Positions 8,982 through 21,018 of a DNA stretch of 64,000 nucleotides are shown here, in pieces. The position numbers were made by a program, and so were the translations under genes. This DNA comes from Exilibacterium tricleocarpae (GTDB taxonomy: Bacteria > Pseudomonadota > Gammaproteobacteria > Pseudomonadales > Cellvibrionaceae): the NCBI RefSeq assembly GCF_007004655.1, contig NZ_ML660087.1:134987-198986 (forward strand), given 5' to 3'. The notes beneath the pieces are model-generated. The model searched no databases. It was not told the origin of the DNA and saw only the letters and a program-made list of their open reading frames with translations. Numbering within the stretch: the stretch's first letter is position 1; each line of letters opens with the position of its first letter.

Positions 8982-9001
8982 TACTGTATTTATATACAGT
9001 G
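8982..9001 (-). promoter_or_regulatory. LexA (SOS) box
   Basis: TACTGTATTTATATACAGTG has the CTGT-N8-ACAG core and an A/T-rich centre. It differs from the enterobacterial LexA consensus (TACTGTATATATATACAGTA) at two positions. It lies between the terminator of the gene at 9127-10305 and the gene at 8335-8802, so the latter is the only gene it can plausibly control. Confidence 0.75.
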
Positions 9002-9062
9002 TCAAGGTTTCATTGCCAGCTTTTTCAAGCTAATTTTCTTAAGCTGACGAGGTATCGGAATG

Positions 9063-9103
9063 AAACCCCGAAGCCCGGTTGGCGATACCGGGGTTCGGGG
9101 TTT
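9063..9103 (-). terminator. Strong hairpin terminator of the reductase gene
   Basis: AAACCCCGAA (9063-9072) pairs with TTCGGGGTTT (9094-9103), with a second inner CCGG/CCGG pairing. It lies 24 bases after the stop of the gene at 9127-10305. Confidence 0.75.
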
Positions 9104-9126
9104 AAATAAAGAGAGAGGCGGGAGGT

Positions 9127-10305
9127 TCAGGCGGTTTCCTGTTGGAAGGTCAGACCGGCGTTGTCGACAAGGCGTTGGATCAGTCGCATGCCCATGGCGG
9201 GTGCCGGGGTCCAGATGCCACCCGGTGTTTCGGTGGCGTCCTGCACCAGGCACACCGCACTTTCGGCGATTATGCGCGAGGTTGAGCCATAGCCGGGGTC
9301 AAGGTCAGCGGATACGCTGACCCGCACGCTGCCGCCACCGGCCGCCTCGCCGATAAAGAGCACATCGTAGCAACCGGCCTCGCGTTCTGCCTTGCTGGGT
9401 CCTTCGCCGGGTTTGGGGCCGTCGTCGCTGGCCAGGGACTTATCCTCGGCAACCGCATTGGCGATGGCTTCGCCCTGTTCGCCGGGCCCGGTAATCAGCA
9501 TTTCATCGTAAACAAAGTCCTCTCCATAGGGGTGATCCATAAGCGCGTTGGAGCGGTGTATATTGCGGGTGTTGATTACGGCCATGATAAAAGGGGCCAC
9601 CCAGGTGTCGAGGTCCGCCTCGTAGAGCGGCTTGGTGCCGGATGGTTGCGCGGGGCCGCTGAAGCCCGGTGTCAGTGCAAAAGGATCGCGCAGCAGTTGC
9701 ATAACCTCCGGGTCTTTGGCGGCGGCCATGGTCGCCTTGAGGCTCGCCGCGGTGCCGCCGGAAAAGGTCCCCTTCATTTTGCGGACCCGGCCCCTTACCC
9801 GGGACACCGGCGCCCCTAACTGCGCTTTGGCGGCTTCCTGCAGGTAGAGCACCCCCAGATCAAAGGGAATCGAATCAAAACCGCAGGAAAACACAATACG
9901 GGCACCACTGCCTTTGGCGGTTTCGCTGTGGGCATCGATCATGTTGCGCATCCAGGCAGGTTCGCCGCAGAGGTCCACGTAGTCGGTACCCGTGCGGGCA
10001 CATGCTGCCACCAGCTCGGAGCCGTAGAGTTGATAAGGCCCGACTGTAGTCAGCACCACCTTTGCGCGCTTTACCATGGCGTCGAGAGAGTCGACATCGC
10101 CGGCGTCGGCGGTAACCAGGGGGGTGGCCGCAGGTGCGCCTATCTCGTCTCTGACGGCGGCCAGCTTTTCCGCACTGCGCCCGGCCATGGCCCAGGTCAG
10201 GCCGGCATTCAGACCGTACTGTTGGGACATGTACTCGGCTACCAGGCGCCCGGTGAAACCGGTAGCGCCATACACAATAATGTCGAACTCTCTCTCTGAC
10301 GGCAT
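9127..10305 (-). CDS. Saccharopine-dehydrogenase-like NAD(P)-binding reductase
   Basis: 392 residues. The N-terminus 'FDIIVYGATGFTGRLVAEYM' is the Rossmann nucleotide-binding motif (GxxGxxG) of the saccharopine dehydrogenase/trans-acting enoyl reductase family. 'YVDLCGEPAWMRNMID' and 'GFDSIPFDLGVLYL' are also typical of that family, which includes human SCCPDH and mycobacterial trans-enoyl reductases. Length is normal. The gene stands alone, bounded downstream by a strong terminator. The substrate is unknown. A role in lipid or polyketide-like metabolism is inferred only from relatives and from the fatty-acid genes nearby. Confidence 0.8.
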   Translation of the reverse strand: MPSEREFDIIVYGATGFTGRLVAEYMSQQYGLNAGLTWAMAGRSAEKLAAVRDEIGAPAATPLVTADAGDVDSLDAMVKRAKVVLTTVGPYQLYGSELVAACARTGTDYVDLCGEPAWMRNMIDAHSETAKGSGARIVFSCGFDSIPFDLGVLYLQEAAKAQLGAPVSRVRGRVRKMKGTFSGGTAASLKATMAAAKDPEVMQLLRDPFALTPGFSGPAQPSGTKPLYEADLDTWVAPFIMAVINTRNIHRSNALMDHPYGEDFVYDEMLITGPGEQGEAIANAVAEDKSLASDDGPKPGEGPSKAEREAGCYDVLFIGEAAGGGSVRVSVSADLDPGYGSTSRIIAESAVCLVQDATETPGGIWTPAPAMGMRLIQRLVDNAGLTFQQETA

Positions 10306-10547
10306 TTGCTTGACTCCTGCTTGGAAACTGATACTTGAAAACTGACGGTAACCTTATCCATTACTCGGTGCTATGTCATTAACTTTGGTGGTGTCGAGGC
10401 CGGGCCGCGGCGGGCAGTTTTTTGCAAGTCGGGACAGCGCCGAACGGTGCCGGTGTTGACACCCGGACTGCGATCGGGGCGTCGGTTCTGGCTGTCGCCC
10501 GGCAAACCCGCACGCTCCCTGCGCGGGTCCCACCGGTACTGCCGGTT

Positions 10548-12812
10548 TCAGGCCTGCAGTTGATTGCCGATCGGCAGCCTGCGAATGCGTTTGCCGGTGG
10601 CGGCGTGAATGGCGTTGCACAGCGCCGGCGCAAACGGCGGCGTGGGCGGCTCGCCGACGCCGCCGGGAGGGGCGTCGCTGTCGACGATATGCACGTCGAT
10701 TTTGTACGGGGCCTCATCCATGCGGGCGACCAGGAAGTCGTTGTAGTTACCTTGTTCGATGGCGCCATCTTTGGCGGTAATCTCCCCCAGCGCGCAGCTC
10801 AATCCGTAAATACTGCCACCTTCGCACTGGGCCCGGACATGCTCCGGGTTGACCACTGTGCCCGCGTCTATAGCGACATAGGTGGCGGGTATAGTGAGTG
10901 CGCCCTCGGCATCCACGGTCACTTCCACCACGGTTGCCACATAGGATAGAAAGCTGCGGTGTACGGCGATACCCAGGCCGCTGCCGGCCGGCCTGGGCCG
11001 CGACCAGTCGGCCCGCTCGGCGGCGATTTTCACCACATTGGCCAGGCGGCCGGTGTCGATCGGGTAGGTTTCGATGGGATCGCCGTAGTTGTCATACTCC
11101 ACGCCCTTGGCTGCCAGGTCCACCAGGCGTGGGGCACCGATCAACTCCAGTAGATAGTCCTTGGGATCGCGGCCGGCGGCAACGGCCAGTTCGCAGGCAA
11201 ATGACTGGGTGGCAAAGGCGTGGTAAACATTGGCCACCGCACGCAGCCAGCCGATACGCACGTGGGCCTCAGCTTCACCGTTTTCCAACCGCATATTGGG
11301 AATGTCGAACGGATTGTCTACAAAGCCGAGGCGCATCTCGCCGGCGCTGGCCGACTTGGTGCCCTGGGCGAAGGTGGCGCTGATGGAGGGAAACACCGTG
11401 CAGTGTTTCCAGGCCACTGCTTTGCCGCGCTCATCCAGGCCCGCTTCGATACACTGGGCGCTGACGCTGTGGAGATAACCGTTGCGAATATCGTCTTCAC
11501 GGGTCCACATCACTTTCACCGGCGCGCCTACCTCCCTCGCGAGCAGCGCCGCCTCGACAGCGAAGTCCGGTTTGGATTTGCGACCGAAACCGCCGCCGAG
11601 CAGAGTGACGTTGACGGTGACCTGCTGTTCCTCGAACCCCAGTGCCTGCGCTACCGAACGCCGGGTCGCCTGGGGTGTCTGGGTACAGGCCCAGACCTCG
11701 GCCGTGGTCGCGGTGACCTGGGCCGTGGCACAGGGCGGCTCCATGGGTGCCTGGGATAAATGGGGGACGTAGTACTCCGCCTTTACCTTTTTGGCGGCGC
11801 CGCGCAGGGCCGTGTCCACATCGCCTTCGTTGCGCACCGGGCGCCCGGGGCGGTGGGCCGATGCCAGCAGCGCTTCGCCATAGGCCCGGGAGTCGTAATC
11901 GGCGTTGGCGCCGGCATTCCAATCGACGACCAGCGCCTCGCGGCCCCGGATAGCAGCCCAGCTATTACTGGCCACGACAGCTACACCACCCAAGGCTTTA
12001 AAGGCGGCCGGCGGGGTCAATACCGGTAACTCCACCACCTGTTCCACACCGGCGACCTCCAGCGCTGCGGTTCTATCCACTGACTCCGCTTTGCCGAACA
12101 AGGTGGGGGGGCGGGCGATTACCGCCACTTTCATACCGGGTAGTTGTACGTCGTAGCCGTAAATGGCCCGCCCCTGCAGGACGGACGCCATATCCACGCT
12201 GGTCTGACCTTTGCCGATATAACGCCAATCCCGGCGCGACTTCAGTATGACTGTTTCCGGGGCGGGCAGGGATAGCTGTGCTGCCGCCGGCACCAGGTCG
12301 CCGTAGGCCAGGCGCCGGCCACTGGGTTGATGCACGACGACGTGCAGGTCGGCTTTACATTCTCCGGCGGCCACCTGCCATTGCTCGGCTGCGGCCTGTT
12401 CCAGCAACTGGCGAGCGGCGGCGCCGGCCTGCCTGAGGCGGGTGAGATTGCGCCTCACGCTGCGCGAGCCATCGGTGTTCTGGTCGCCGTATTTGGGGTC
12501 GCCGGTGGCCTGTGCCACCACGACTTTATCCCAGTCCGCCTCCAGTTCATCGGCGACAATCTGCGCTATGCTGGTGCGGATTTGCTGCCCCATCTCCGAT
12601 CTGTGGCAGGTGATGGTCACCGTGCCCGTTTCGTCAATGGCGACGAACACACCGGGCGACCAGGACTGGCCGGCGGGTTTGCCGGTTCGGGTGGGGTCTT
12701 CCGGCAGGGCGCAGCCGGGCAGCAACTGGACCCCGATAACCAGGCCCGCTCTGCCGGCGGCGGTTTTGAGGAAACTGCGCCGGTTCAATACCGGCTCAAC
12801 GGTGTTGTTCAT
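10548..12812 (-). CDS. Molybdenum hydroxylase large subunit (IorB-type)
   Basis: 754 residues from the ATG at 12812, which overlaps the stop of the small subunit (ATGA). A longer in-frame reading upstream is only a shadow of that gene. The N-terminus '[10 protein letters not shown]' with a following hydrophobic stretch is a Tat signal. The body has the molybdopterin-binding pattern of isoquinoline 1-oxidoreductase/aldehyde dehydrogenase large subunits, including '[20 protein letters not shown]'. It should hydroxylate an aromatic or aldehyde substrate using water, with electrons passing through the partner iron-sulfur subunit. There is no FAD subunit gene, as usual for two-subunit periplasmic IorAB types. 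The substrate is unknown. Confidence 0.88.
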   Translation of the reverse strand: MNNTVEPVLNRRSFLKTAAGRAGLVIGVQLLPGCALPEDPTRTGKPAGQSWSPGVFVAIDETGTVTITCHRSEMGQQIRTSIAQIVADELEADWDKVVVAQATGDPKYGDQNTDGSRSVRRNLTRLRQAGAAARQLLEQAAAEQWQVAAGECKADLHVVVHQPSGRRLAYGDLVPAAAQLSLPAPETVILKSRRDWRYIGKGQTSVDMASVLQGRAIYGYDVQLPGMKVAVIARPPTLFGKAESVDRTAALEVAGVEQVVELPVLTPPAAFKALGGVAVVASNSWAAIRGREALVVDWNAGANADYDSRAYGEALLASAHRPGRPVRNEGDVDTALRGAAKKVKAEYYVPHLSQAPMEPPCATAQVTATTAEVWACTQTPQATRRSVAQALGFEEQQVTVNVTLLGGGFGRKSKPDFAVEAALLAREVGAPVKVMWTREDDIRNGYLHSVSAQCIEAGLDERGKAVAWKHCTVFPSISATFAQGTKSASAGEMRLGFVDNPFDIPNMRLENGEAEAHVRIGWLRAVANVYHAFATQSFACELAVAAGRDPKDYLLELIGAPRLVDLAAKGVEYDNYGDPIETYPIDTGRLANVVKIAAERADWSRPRPAGSGLGIAVHRSFLSYVATVVEVTVDAEGALTIPATYVAIDAGTVVNPEHVRAQCEGGSIYGLSCALGEITAKDGAIEQGNYNDFLVARMDEAPYKIDVHIVDSDAPPGGVGEPPTPPFAPALCNAIHAATGKRIRRLPIGNQLQA

Positions 12813-13261
12813 GATGTCGCCTCCGCCGCCGTTTTGATCGCGGCGCGAATTCTCACATAGGTGCCGCACCGACAGATATTGCCCGCCATAGCCTGGTCGA
12901 TATCTGCGTCGCCGGGATTTTTGTTGCCCGCCAGCAGTGCCGCCGCCTGCATCATCTGCCCGCTCTGGCAATAGCCGCATTGGGGTACGTTGTGTTCCGC
13001 CCAGGCCTGTTGCACCGGGTGATCGCCGTTCTCGCTCAGTCCTTCGATGGTGGTGATGGTGCCGCCCTCGGCCACCGACATCGGGGTCATACAGGCGCGC
13101 ACGGCCTGGCCGTCGAGATGCACCGTGCAGGCACCGCACAGCGCCATGCCGCAGCCGTACTTGGTGCCGGTGAGAGAGAGTTCATCGCGCAGGTACCAGA
13201 GTATCGGCATGCTGGGGTCGCCGCGGTAGTCGTGTGTCTTACCGTTGATCTTCACTTTCAT
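12809..13261 (-). CDS. Molybdenum hydroxylase [2Fe-2S] small subunit (IorA-type)
   Basis: 150 residues. The N-terminal plant-ferredoxin-like cluster has '[16 protein letters not shown]'. The C-terminal helical domain has '[11 protein letters not shown]' and 'NICRCGTY'. Both [2Fe-2S] sites are complete. The 4-bp overlap with the large subunit gene shows translational coupling. It lacks its own signal and is presumably exported folded with the Tat-tagged large subunit. Confidence 0.9.
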   Translation of the reverse strand: MKVKINGKTHDYRGDPSMPILWYLRDELSLTGTKYGCGMALCGACTVHLDGQAVRACMTPMSVAEGGTITTIEGLSENGDHPVQQAWAEHNVPQCGYCQSGQMMQAAALLAGNKNPGDADIDQAMAGNICRCGTYVRIRAAIKTAAEATS

Positions 13262-13524
13262 ATTGAGGTTCCTCGAGAGGTGAAATGGCCGCCTGCGCCG
13301 GGCGGGAGCGCGGAAGCAGAGTCGCAGTCTACAAATCTTTATATCGGCTGTTCAATGTTTTGTAGGGAGAATTGCCGCGGGCTTAGACTACCACTTGTCG
13401 CTCGGTGGTAGCAGGCGCCACAACGCTGGCCGCCGGCCGGAAAAAGCGTTTATAGTTAGCGCCATTATATAACTCTCAACGCCGAGGCCCGCGGTTTGCG
13501 CAGGAGCGCGGCGGACGGTGAAAT

Positions 13525-14502
13525 TTGATGATCGTCAGTATCGACACTATCCAAGGCGCCCGGAAGCGGCTGGCGGGGCACGCCGTCGAGACGCCGCTGC
13601 TTACCAATCCGTTTCTCAACCAGCGCCTGGGCGGCGATATTTTTATCAAGACCGAGAGTCTCCAGCACGGCGGTGCTTTCAAGTTCCGCGGTGCTTACAA
13701 CCGGCTGTCGCAATTGTCCGACAGCCAGCGGCAGGCAGGTGTGGTCGCCTATTCCTCCGGTAATCACGCCCAGGGTGTTGCCCTGGCCGCACGCCTGCTG
13801 GGCGTGTCCGCCACTATCGTGATGCCGGCGGATGCGCCGGCGATAAAACTCAGCCGTACCCGGGCCTATGGCGCTGACGTGCGGCTCTATGATCGCGCCA
13901 CCGAAAGCCGGGAAGACATTGCCGCGGCGATCGCCGATGCGCGCGGCGCCGTGCTGGTGCCCGCCTATGACGACCCCGATATCATTGCCGGTCAGGGCAC
14001 TTGCGGCCTGGAGCTGGTCAGACAGCTGCCGCGGCCGCCGGATATTTGCCTGGTGCCCTGCGGCGGCGGCGGGCTCCTGGCCGGCGTTGCCACCGCCGTG
14101 AAGGCGCTGGCGCCCGCGGCCCGGATTTGTGCGGTGGAGCCGCAGTATTTCGACGATCATTGCCGGTCGCTGCGCACCGGTGTGCGGCAGCGCAACGCCG
14201 CCGGCGCCGCTTCGATTTGCGATGCGCTGCTGGCGCCGACGCCGGGGGAACTTACCTGGGAGGTGAATCGGCGCTGTGTGGATGCCGGTTTGAGTGTGAG
14301 CGACGCGCAGGTGCTGCATGCGATGAGCTATGGGTTCAGTTATTTGAAGCTGGTGCTGGAGCCGGGCGGTGCGGTGACGCTGGCGGCGCTGCTGAGCGGA
14401 AAAGTGGATGTGGCCGGCAAGACGGTGGTTGCCATTGCCTCCGGCGGCAATGTGGATACCGAGCTGTTCGAGCGCTGCCTGCAGACTTATCCGTCGCCCT
14501 GA
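13525..14502 (+). CDS. PLP-dependent threonine dehydratase / serine racemase-like enzyme
   Basis: 325 residues of fold-type II PLP enzyme. The Schiff-base lysine is in 'GGAFKFRGA' (about residue 53). 'SSGNHAQG' binds the cofactor carboxylate region, 'CGGGGLLAG' is the phosphate loop and 'ASGGN' lies near the C-terminus. No regulatory ACT domain is present, so it resembles catabolic threonine dehydratases or serine/threonine racemases rather than biosynthetic IlvA. A second ATG lies one codon in. The gene diverges from the IorAB genes and has no obvious operon partner. Exact substrate (Thr, Ser, hydroxyaspartate) cannot be decided. Confidence 0.85.
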   Translation: MMIVSIDTIQGARKRLAGHAVETPLLTNPFLNQRLGGDIFIKTESLQHGGAFKFRGAYNRLSQLSDSQRQAGVVAYSSGNHAQGVALAARLLGVSATIVMPADAPAIKLSRTRAYGADVRLYDRATESREDIAAAIADARGAVLVPAYDDPDIIAGQGTCGLELVRQLPRPPDICLVPCGGGGLLAGVATAVKALAPAARICAVEPQYFDDHCRSLRTGVRQRNAAGAASICDALLAPTPGELTWEVNRRCVDAGLSVSDAQVLHAMSYGFSYLKLVLEPGGAVTLAALLSGKVDVAGKTVVAIASGGNVDTELFERCLQTYPSP

Positions 14503-14655
14503 CTGGCGCGGAGCCAAATGGTACTCGCTTCAGGCGTCTGTCTGTTGTTGATGGTATGCAATAAGATTTGCGCAGGTTATAGACCCCAACCCAGGTCCGA
14601 TACCGGCAAAGTCGGCGGAGATCGGTAAGGTATCGTCAGCCTAAAGCTGCTGTCA

Positions 14656-15426
14656 CTACACTAGCCGCGTATGTATCGCCCCATCCACCGGCAACACCGC
14701 ACCGTTGATAAACGATCCGGCCGCGCTGGCCAGCAGTACTGCCGGGCCTATCAGTTCCTCCACCCGGCCCAGGCGCCTGGCCGGCATTTTGTCGATATAG
14801 CTTTTGCCGGCGGGCGTGTCAAAGTACTCGGCATTGATTTCCGTTTTGAACCAACCCGGTGCTATGGCATTGACCCGGATACCGTACTTCATCAGGTCGT
14901 TGGCCATGGCGCGGGTCAGTTGTAAGACGGCGCCCTTGGAGGCGCAGTAGGCGCTTTGTCCCGGTTGCACACCGAGCCCCAGCACCGAGGCGATATTGAT
15001 AATACTGCCCGGCCGGCCCGCATCGACCAGGCGCCGCGCCCCTTCCTGGGCGACCTGCCAGACGCCGTTGAAATTGGTCTCCATAACGAAATCGAGTGTC
15101 GCCGGATCGGTCTTGAGAAAGTTGCGGGGTGCGGCCACACCGGCATTGTTGATAATAATATCCACCACCCCGAGGCGTTCCTGCGCTTCGGTGTAAGCCG
15201 CACCGATACTGTCGGTGTCGGTGACATCCATGGCCACGGCGATGGCGGTGCCCCCCGCCTGTTCAATCTCGCCTACCAGTTCATGCAGGCGCTCGACTCG
15301 CCGCGCCGCGGCGACGACGCTGGCGCCGGCCGCGGCCAACCCCTTGGCCAGACCGTGGCCGATACCGCTGGATGCACCGGTGACCAGTGCAGTGTGCTTG
15401 GCGAGACTGAATTGCTGTAAGGTCAT
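14656..15426 (-). CDS. Short-chain dehydrogenase/reductase
   Basis: 256 residues, classical SDR. The coenzyme motif is 'TGASSGIG' near residue 17, then 'NNAG' and the catalytic 'YCASK', with Ser in the preceding strand ('NIASVLG'). It lies 237 bp downstream of the thiolase gene on the same strand, so it may extend the beta-oxidation transcript or have its own promoter. An oxidoreductase acting on a hydroxyacyl or alcohol substrate is likely. Which one is not evident. Confidence 0.87.
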   Translation of the reverse strand: MTLQQFSLAKHTALVTGASSGIGHGLAKGLAAAGASVVAAARRVERLHELVGEIEQAGGTAIAVAMDVTDTDSIGAAYTEAQERLGVVDIIINNAGVAAPRNFLKTDPATLDFVMETNFNGVWQVAQEGARRLVDAGRPGSIINIASVLGLGVQPGQSAYCASKGAVLQLTRAMANDLMKYGIRVNAIAPGWFKTEINAEYFDTPAGKSYIDKMPARRLGRVEELIGPAVLLASAAGSFINGAVLPVDGAIHTRLV

Positions 15427-15663
15427 AGTGGCTCCCGCTGTTTGTGGGTAGCGTGCCGGTTGCTGCCATTGCGACAGTGCGCAATGGCAGTTTTACGGAC
15501 ACCATCAGTAATGGCGCTGAGGTAAGAGGATTTGCACAATGTGTCGACCCTCTCGCTACCGTTATCAACCCTGATTAAAAGTACCGGAGACAGACCGGTA
15601 AGTTGACACCTCTTTGCTAAAGCACCGGAAGTAGGCGCCTGAAGCAAGTGCCGTTAGACATCG

Positions 15664-16848
15664 TCAGGCGATTTCAAACAGGCCCGCGGCACCCATGCCA
15701 CCGCCGATACACATGGAGACGACGACGTACTTGACGCCGCGGCGGCGGCCCTCGATCAGCGCGTGGCCCACCAGGCGGGCACCGGTCATGCCGTAGGGAT
15801 GGCCGACGGAAATACCGCCGCCGTTGACATTGTAAATAGCGGGATCGATGCCCAGTTGGTCGCGGCAATACATCACCTGGCAGGCGAAGGCTTCGTTCAA
15901 CTCCCAAAGACCAATATCGCCGACACTGAGGTTGTGTTGCTTCAACAGCTTCGGAATGGCGTAGATCGGGCCGATCCCCATTTCTTCCGGCGCATTGCCG
16001 GCGACGGTCATACCGCGATAGATGCCGAGAGGTTGCAGACCTTTTTTCTCCGCCAGCGTGCCGTCCATAACAACACAGGCGGAGGCGCCATCGGACAGTT
16101 GGCTGGCATTGCCGGCGGTGATACAGCCGCCTTCGATCACCGGCTTGAGGCTCTGTAGTCCTTCCAGTGTTGTCTCCGGCCGGTTGCCTTCATCTTTGCT
16201 CAGCGTCACTTCGGCGAAGGTTTCCTCTTTGGTTTCTTTGTTGACGATTTTTTTGATCGCGGTAATGGGCACGATTTCATCGTCCAGGCGGCCGGCTGCC
16301 TGCGCCGCCGCCGTGCGCTGTTGTGATTGCAGCGAGTACTCGTCCTGTGACTCACGGCTGATGTCGTACTTTTTAGAGACGAACTCAGCGGTGTGCAACA
16401 TCGGCATATAAGCGTGCTCGGCCGCCTTGATAACATTTTCGTCCACCGTTTGCGCCCCGAATTCACCGTAGGGAATCTGCACCGCCGAGATATTTTCCTG
16501 GCCGCCGGCGACGATCACATCGAAGCCGTCAACCATTACCTGTTTGGCGGCGGTGGCCACCGCCATCAGGCCCGATGCACACTGGCGATCGATGGTCTGG
16601 GCGGCGGCGGTTACCGGCAGGCCGGCGGCGAGGGCGGCGTTGCGGGCAATATTGCCGCCGGCGGTGCCGGCGTTGAGCACGGAGCCGATAACCACGTCCT
16701 CGACCTCGCCGCCTTCAATACCGGCGCGCGCGACAGCGTTGCTGATCGCATGGGCGGTCATGGTGGGTGATTTGATATTGTTGAGCGCTCCGCGAAACGC
16801 TTTGCCGATGGGGGTGCGGGCGGTGGAAACAATAACGGCGTCTCTCAT
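15664..16848 (-). CDS. Acetyl-CoA acyltransferase (thiolase)
   Basis: 394 residues. The nucleophilic Cys is in '[11 protein letters not shown]', with 'NEAFA', '[10 protein letters not shown]' and the C-terminal 'CIGGGMG' acid/base Cys. It cleaves 3-ketoacyl-CoA to acetyl-CoA and a shortened acyl-CoA. It is 52 bp downstream of the multifunctional enzyme gene on the same strand, completing the beta-oxidation cycle encoded here. Confidence 0.92.
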   Translation of the reverse strand: MRDAVIVSTARTPIGKAFRGALNNIKSPTMTAHAISNAVARAGIEGGEVEDVVIGSVLNAGTAGGNIARNAALAAGLPVTAAAQTIDRQCASGLMAVATAAKQVMVDGFDVIVAGGQENISAVQIPYGEFGAQTVDENVIKAAEHAYMPMLHTAEFVSKKYDISRESQDEYSLQSQQRTAAAQAAGRLDDEIVPITAIKKIVNKETKEETFAEVTLSKDEGNRPETTLEGLQSLKPVIEGGCITAGNASQLSDGASACVVMDGTLAEKKGLQPLGIYRGMTVAGNAPEEMGIGPIYAIPKLLKQHNLSVGDIGLWELNEAFACQVMYCRDQLGIDPAIYNVNGGGISVGHPYGMTGARLVGHALIEGRRRGVKYVVVSMCIGGGMGAAGLFEIA

Positions 16849-16900
16849 GTGTTTGTCCTCAATAAAAGTATCAGTGGGGTTTGCTTACCCCACTTTGGTG

Positions 16901-19021
16901 TTATGACTTAACGGTGTATTGTTTGAACTGCTTGCCCTCTTTCACCAGCCGCTGCAGCAGTGGTGCGGGCTTGAACCACATTTCCCCATAGGCGCCGAGT
17001 TGTTGGCGATACTTCTCGATGGCTGCCAGCACGGTGTCCAGGCCGATTTCATCGGCATATTGCATGGGGCCGCCACGACCGATCGGAAAGCCGTAGCCGT
17101 TGCAATAGACGATGTCGCAGTCGCTGGAGCGGTAGGCGATACCCTCGTCGAGAATCTGCGCGCCTTCGTTGATCAACATATAGATTGTGCGCTCCAGTAT
17201 CTCCTGGTCGGAAATCTCGCGGCGTTCAATACCGAGCTCTGCGGCGATCTCCTCTGCCAGCGTGACCACCTCCGGGTCCTCCTGTCGCTCGCGGCCCTCA
17301 TAAATATAAAATCCCCGACCGGTCTTCTGCCCATAGCGGCCGAGTGCGTAAAGTTTATCGCTGATTTTCTGGTAACCGGGATCGTGTGCAATCTGGTCGC
17401 GAATGCCTTCGCGCACCAGAAAACTCACATCGATGCCGGCCAGGTCGCCCATGCTGAAAATACCCATCGCCAGCCCGAAATCGTAGAGTACCCGGTCGAC
17501 CTGGGCCGGGGTGGCGCCCTCCAGCAGCAGTCGCGAGGCCTCGCGACTGTAGGGTTCGAGCATGCGGTTACCGACAAAACCAAAGCACACCCCCACAACC
17601 ACAGGTATCTTTTTAATGGCCTGCGCCATTTTGATGCTGGTGACGATGACATCGTCGGCGGTGGCCTTGCCGCGCACGATCTCCAGCAGACGCATCACAT
17701 TGGCGGGGCTGAAGAAATGCAAACCGATCACATCCTGCGGGCGTTTGGTGACTGCCGCAATCTCGTCCACATCCAGTGTCGAGGTATTGGTGGCGAGAAT
17801 GGCGCCGGGCTTGCACACCTCGTCCAGCGTGGTAAACACTTTTTTCTTGATATCCATGTTTTCGAAGACTGCCTCGATCACCAGGTCGACGCCGGCAATA
17901 CTCGCATACTCGGTGGTGGTGGTCAGCAGTTCCATCCGCTGTTCCACCTGTGCTTCGGTGAGCTTGCCTTTTTTGGCAGTGATGGCGTAGTTGTTGCGGA
18001 TAACCTCGGCGCCGCGCTCGAGCGCTTCGGCGTTCAGGTCCAACACGGTTACGGGAATTCCCGCGTTCAGAAAGTTCATGGCGATGCCGCCACCCATGGT
18101 ACCCGAACCGATGACGGCTACTTTTTCGATGTTGCGCACCGGCGTTTTGGGATCGACGCCGGGCACTTTGGTGGCGGCCCGCTCGGCGAAGAACAGGTGC
18201 TGTTGGGCGCGGGCCTGGGGTGTGTTCATACACTCGATAAACAGTTCGCCCTCCCGTTGCAGCCCCTCCGCCAGCGGCAGGGTGCAGGCTGCCTCCACCG
18301 CCTGGATGCAGCGCTCCGGTGCATAGAGTCCGCGCGTGCGGCGGGCGATAGAGCGGCGGAAATCGGCGAAGAAGTTGTCGGGCAGATCGGTGGTGTCGAC
18401 ACTGAGTGTGGCGCAGCTGTGGACGCTGGCGCCGCTGTCGACCAATTCAGCGGCGTAGGTGATAGCGGCATCGAGAAACTCGCCGGTGTCGTTATGGCGG
18501 CGATCGACCAGGCCTGCCTGTTGCGCCTTGTCCACCGAGATGGGGCGACCGGAGGTGATCATCTCCAGGGCCAGAGGCACGCCTGCCAGGCGCGGTAAAC
18601 GCTGGGTGCCGCCGGCACCGGGTAAAATGCCCAGGTTGACCTCCGGCAGGCCGAACCTGGCGGCGGCGCCGGCAAAGCGATAGTCGCACACCAGCGCCAA
18701 TTCCATGCCACCGCCGAGCGCCATGCCGTTTACCGCGGCGACTACGGGCTTGGGTGACTCCTCGAGCCGGTTCAACACCTGGGGCAGGTTGGGTTCGCGC
18801 AGCGCGCTGTCGCCGCCAAACTCGCTGATGTCGGCGCCGCCACAGAAGAGTTTGCCGGCCGAGGCAATGACGATGGCTGCAATGCCGTCATCGGCCAGCG
18901 CCCGTTCGAAATCGTCCAGCAGGCTGCGGCGCAGTGCGTGCCCGAGGCCGTTGACGGGGGGTGAATCCATGGTGATGACCGCGATATTGGCGTGTGTCGC
19001 GTAGTGAGTGGGAGCACTCAT
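16901..19021 (-). CDS. Multifunctional enoyl-CoA hydratase / 3-hydroxyacyl-CoA dehydrogenase
   Basis: 706 residues. The N-terminal crotonase domain (about 1-190) has the oxyanion-hole 'GGADISEF' and '[10 protein letters not shown]'. The NAD-binding domain starts at '[18 protein letters not shown]' (about 298). Dehydrogenase motifs 'NTSTLDV' and 'GLHFFSPA' follow, with two C-terminal helical domains. The architecture matches peroxisomal-type or FadB/FadJ-like trifunctional enzymes. It performs the hydration and second oxidation of beta-oxidation. Neighbours are thiolase downstream and acyl-CoA dehydrogenase 51 bp upstream. Confidence 0.92.
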   Translation of the reverse strand: MSAPTHYATHANIAVITMDSPPVNGLGHALRRSLLDDFERALADDGIAAIVIASAGKLFCGGADISEFGGDSALREPNLPQVLNRLEESPKPVVAAVNGMALGGGMELALVCDYRFAGAAARFGLPEVNLGILPGAGGTQRLPRLAGVPLALEMITSGRPISVDKAQQAGLVDRRHNDTGEFLDAAITYAAELVDSGASVHSCATLSVDTTDLPDNFFADFRRSIARRTRGLYAPERCIQAVEAACTLPLAEGLQREGELFIECMNTPQARAQQHLFFAERAATKVPGVDPKTPVRNIEKVAVIGSGTMGGGIAMNFLNAGIPVTVLDLNAEALERGAEVIRNNYAITAKKGKLTEAQVEQRMELLTTTTEYASIAGVDLVIEAVFENMDIKKKVFTTLDEVCKPGAILATNTSTLDVDEIAAVTKRPQDVIGLHFFSPANVMRLLEIVRGKATADDVIVTSIKMAQAIKKIPVVVGVCFGFVGNRMLEPYSREASRLLLEGATPAQVDRVLYDFGLAMGIFSMGDLAGIDVSFLVREGIRDQIAHDPGYQKISDKLYALGRYGQKTGRGFYIYEGRERQEDPEVVTLAEEIAAELGIERREISDQEILERTIYMLINEGAQILDEGIAYRSSDCDIVYCNGYGFPIGRGGPMQYADEIGLDTVLAAIEKYRQQLGAYGEMWFKPAPLLQRLVKEGKQFKQYTVKS

Positions 19022-19072
19022 TGAGTTTATTCCTCCGGTAAATATAGTCGTTGTTGCGTTGACGGCGTCGTT

Positions 19073-20878
<1,806 letters not shown>

Positions 20879-21018
20879 AAAAACCTCTGCGGGTAAAGAT
20901 TGGCGTAAATGGCGTATGAATTAGGGAAAACCCCTATTCTTAACCAGCTTATGGCGTTTGATCAAGTAAAAGATGCCGTTTACATTACGGGTTGTTACTT
21001 AGAGATGGATCATTTGTC

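Noticed and set aside
10548-13139. IorB start at 13139 giving an 863-residue protein
   Set aside because: The extra part overlaps the intact iorA gene in another frame; ATG 12812 with Tat signal and ATGA overlap is the natural start.
13465-14517. 350-codon reverse-strand frame
   Set aside because: It is the shadow of the PLP enzyme gene, which has all family motifs; the reverse translation is His/Arg/Gln-rich with no domain.
16919-18598. 559-codon forward frame inside the FadB-type gene
   Set aside because: Opposite-strand shadow of a clear multifunctional beta-oxidation gene; no ribosome-binding site or recognised motif.
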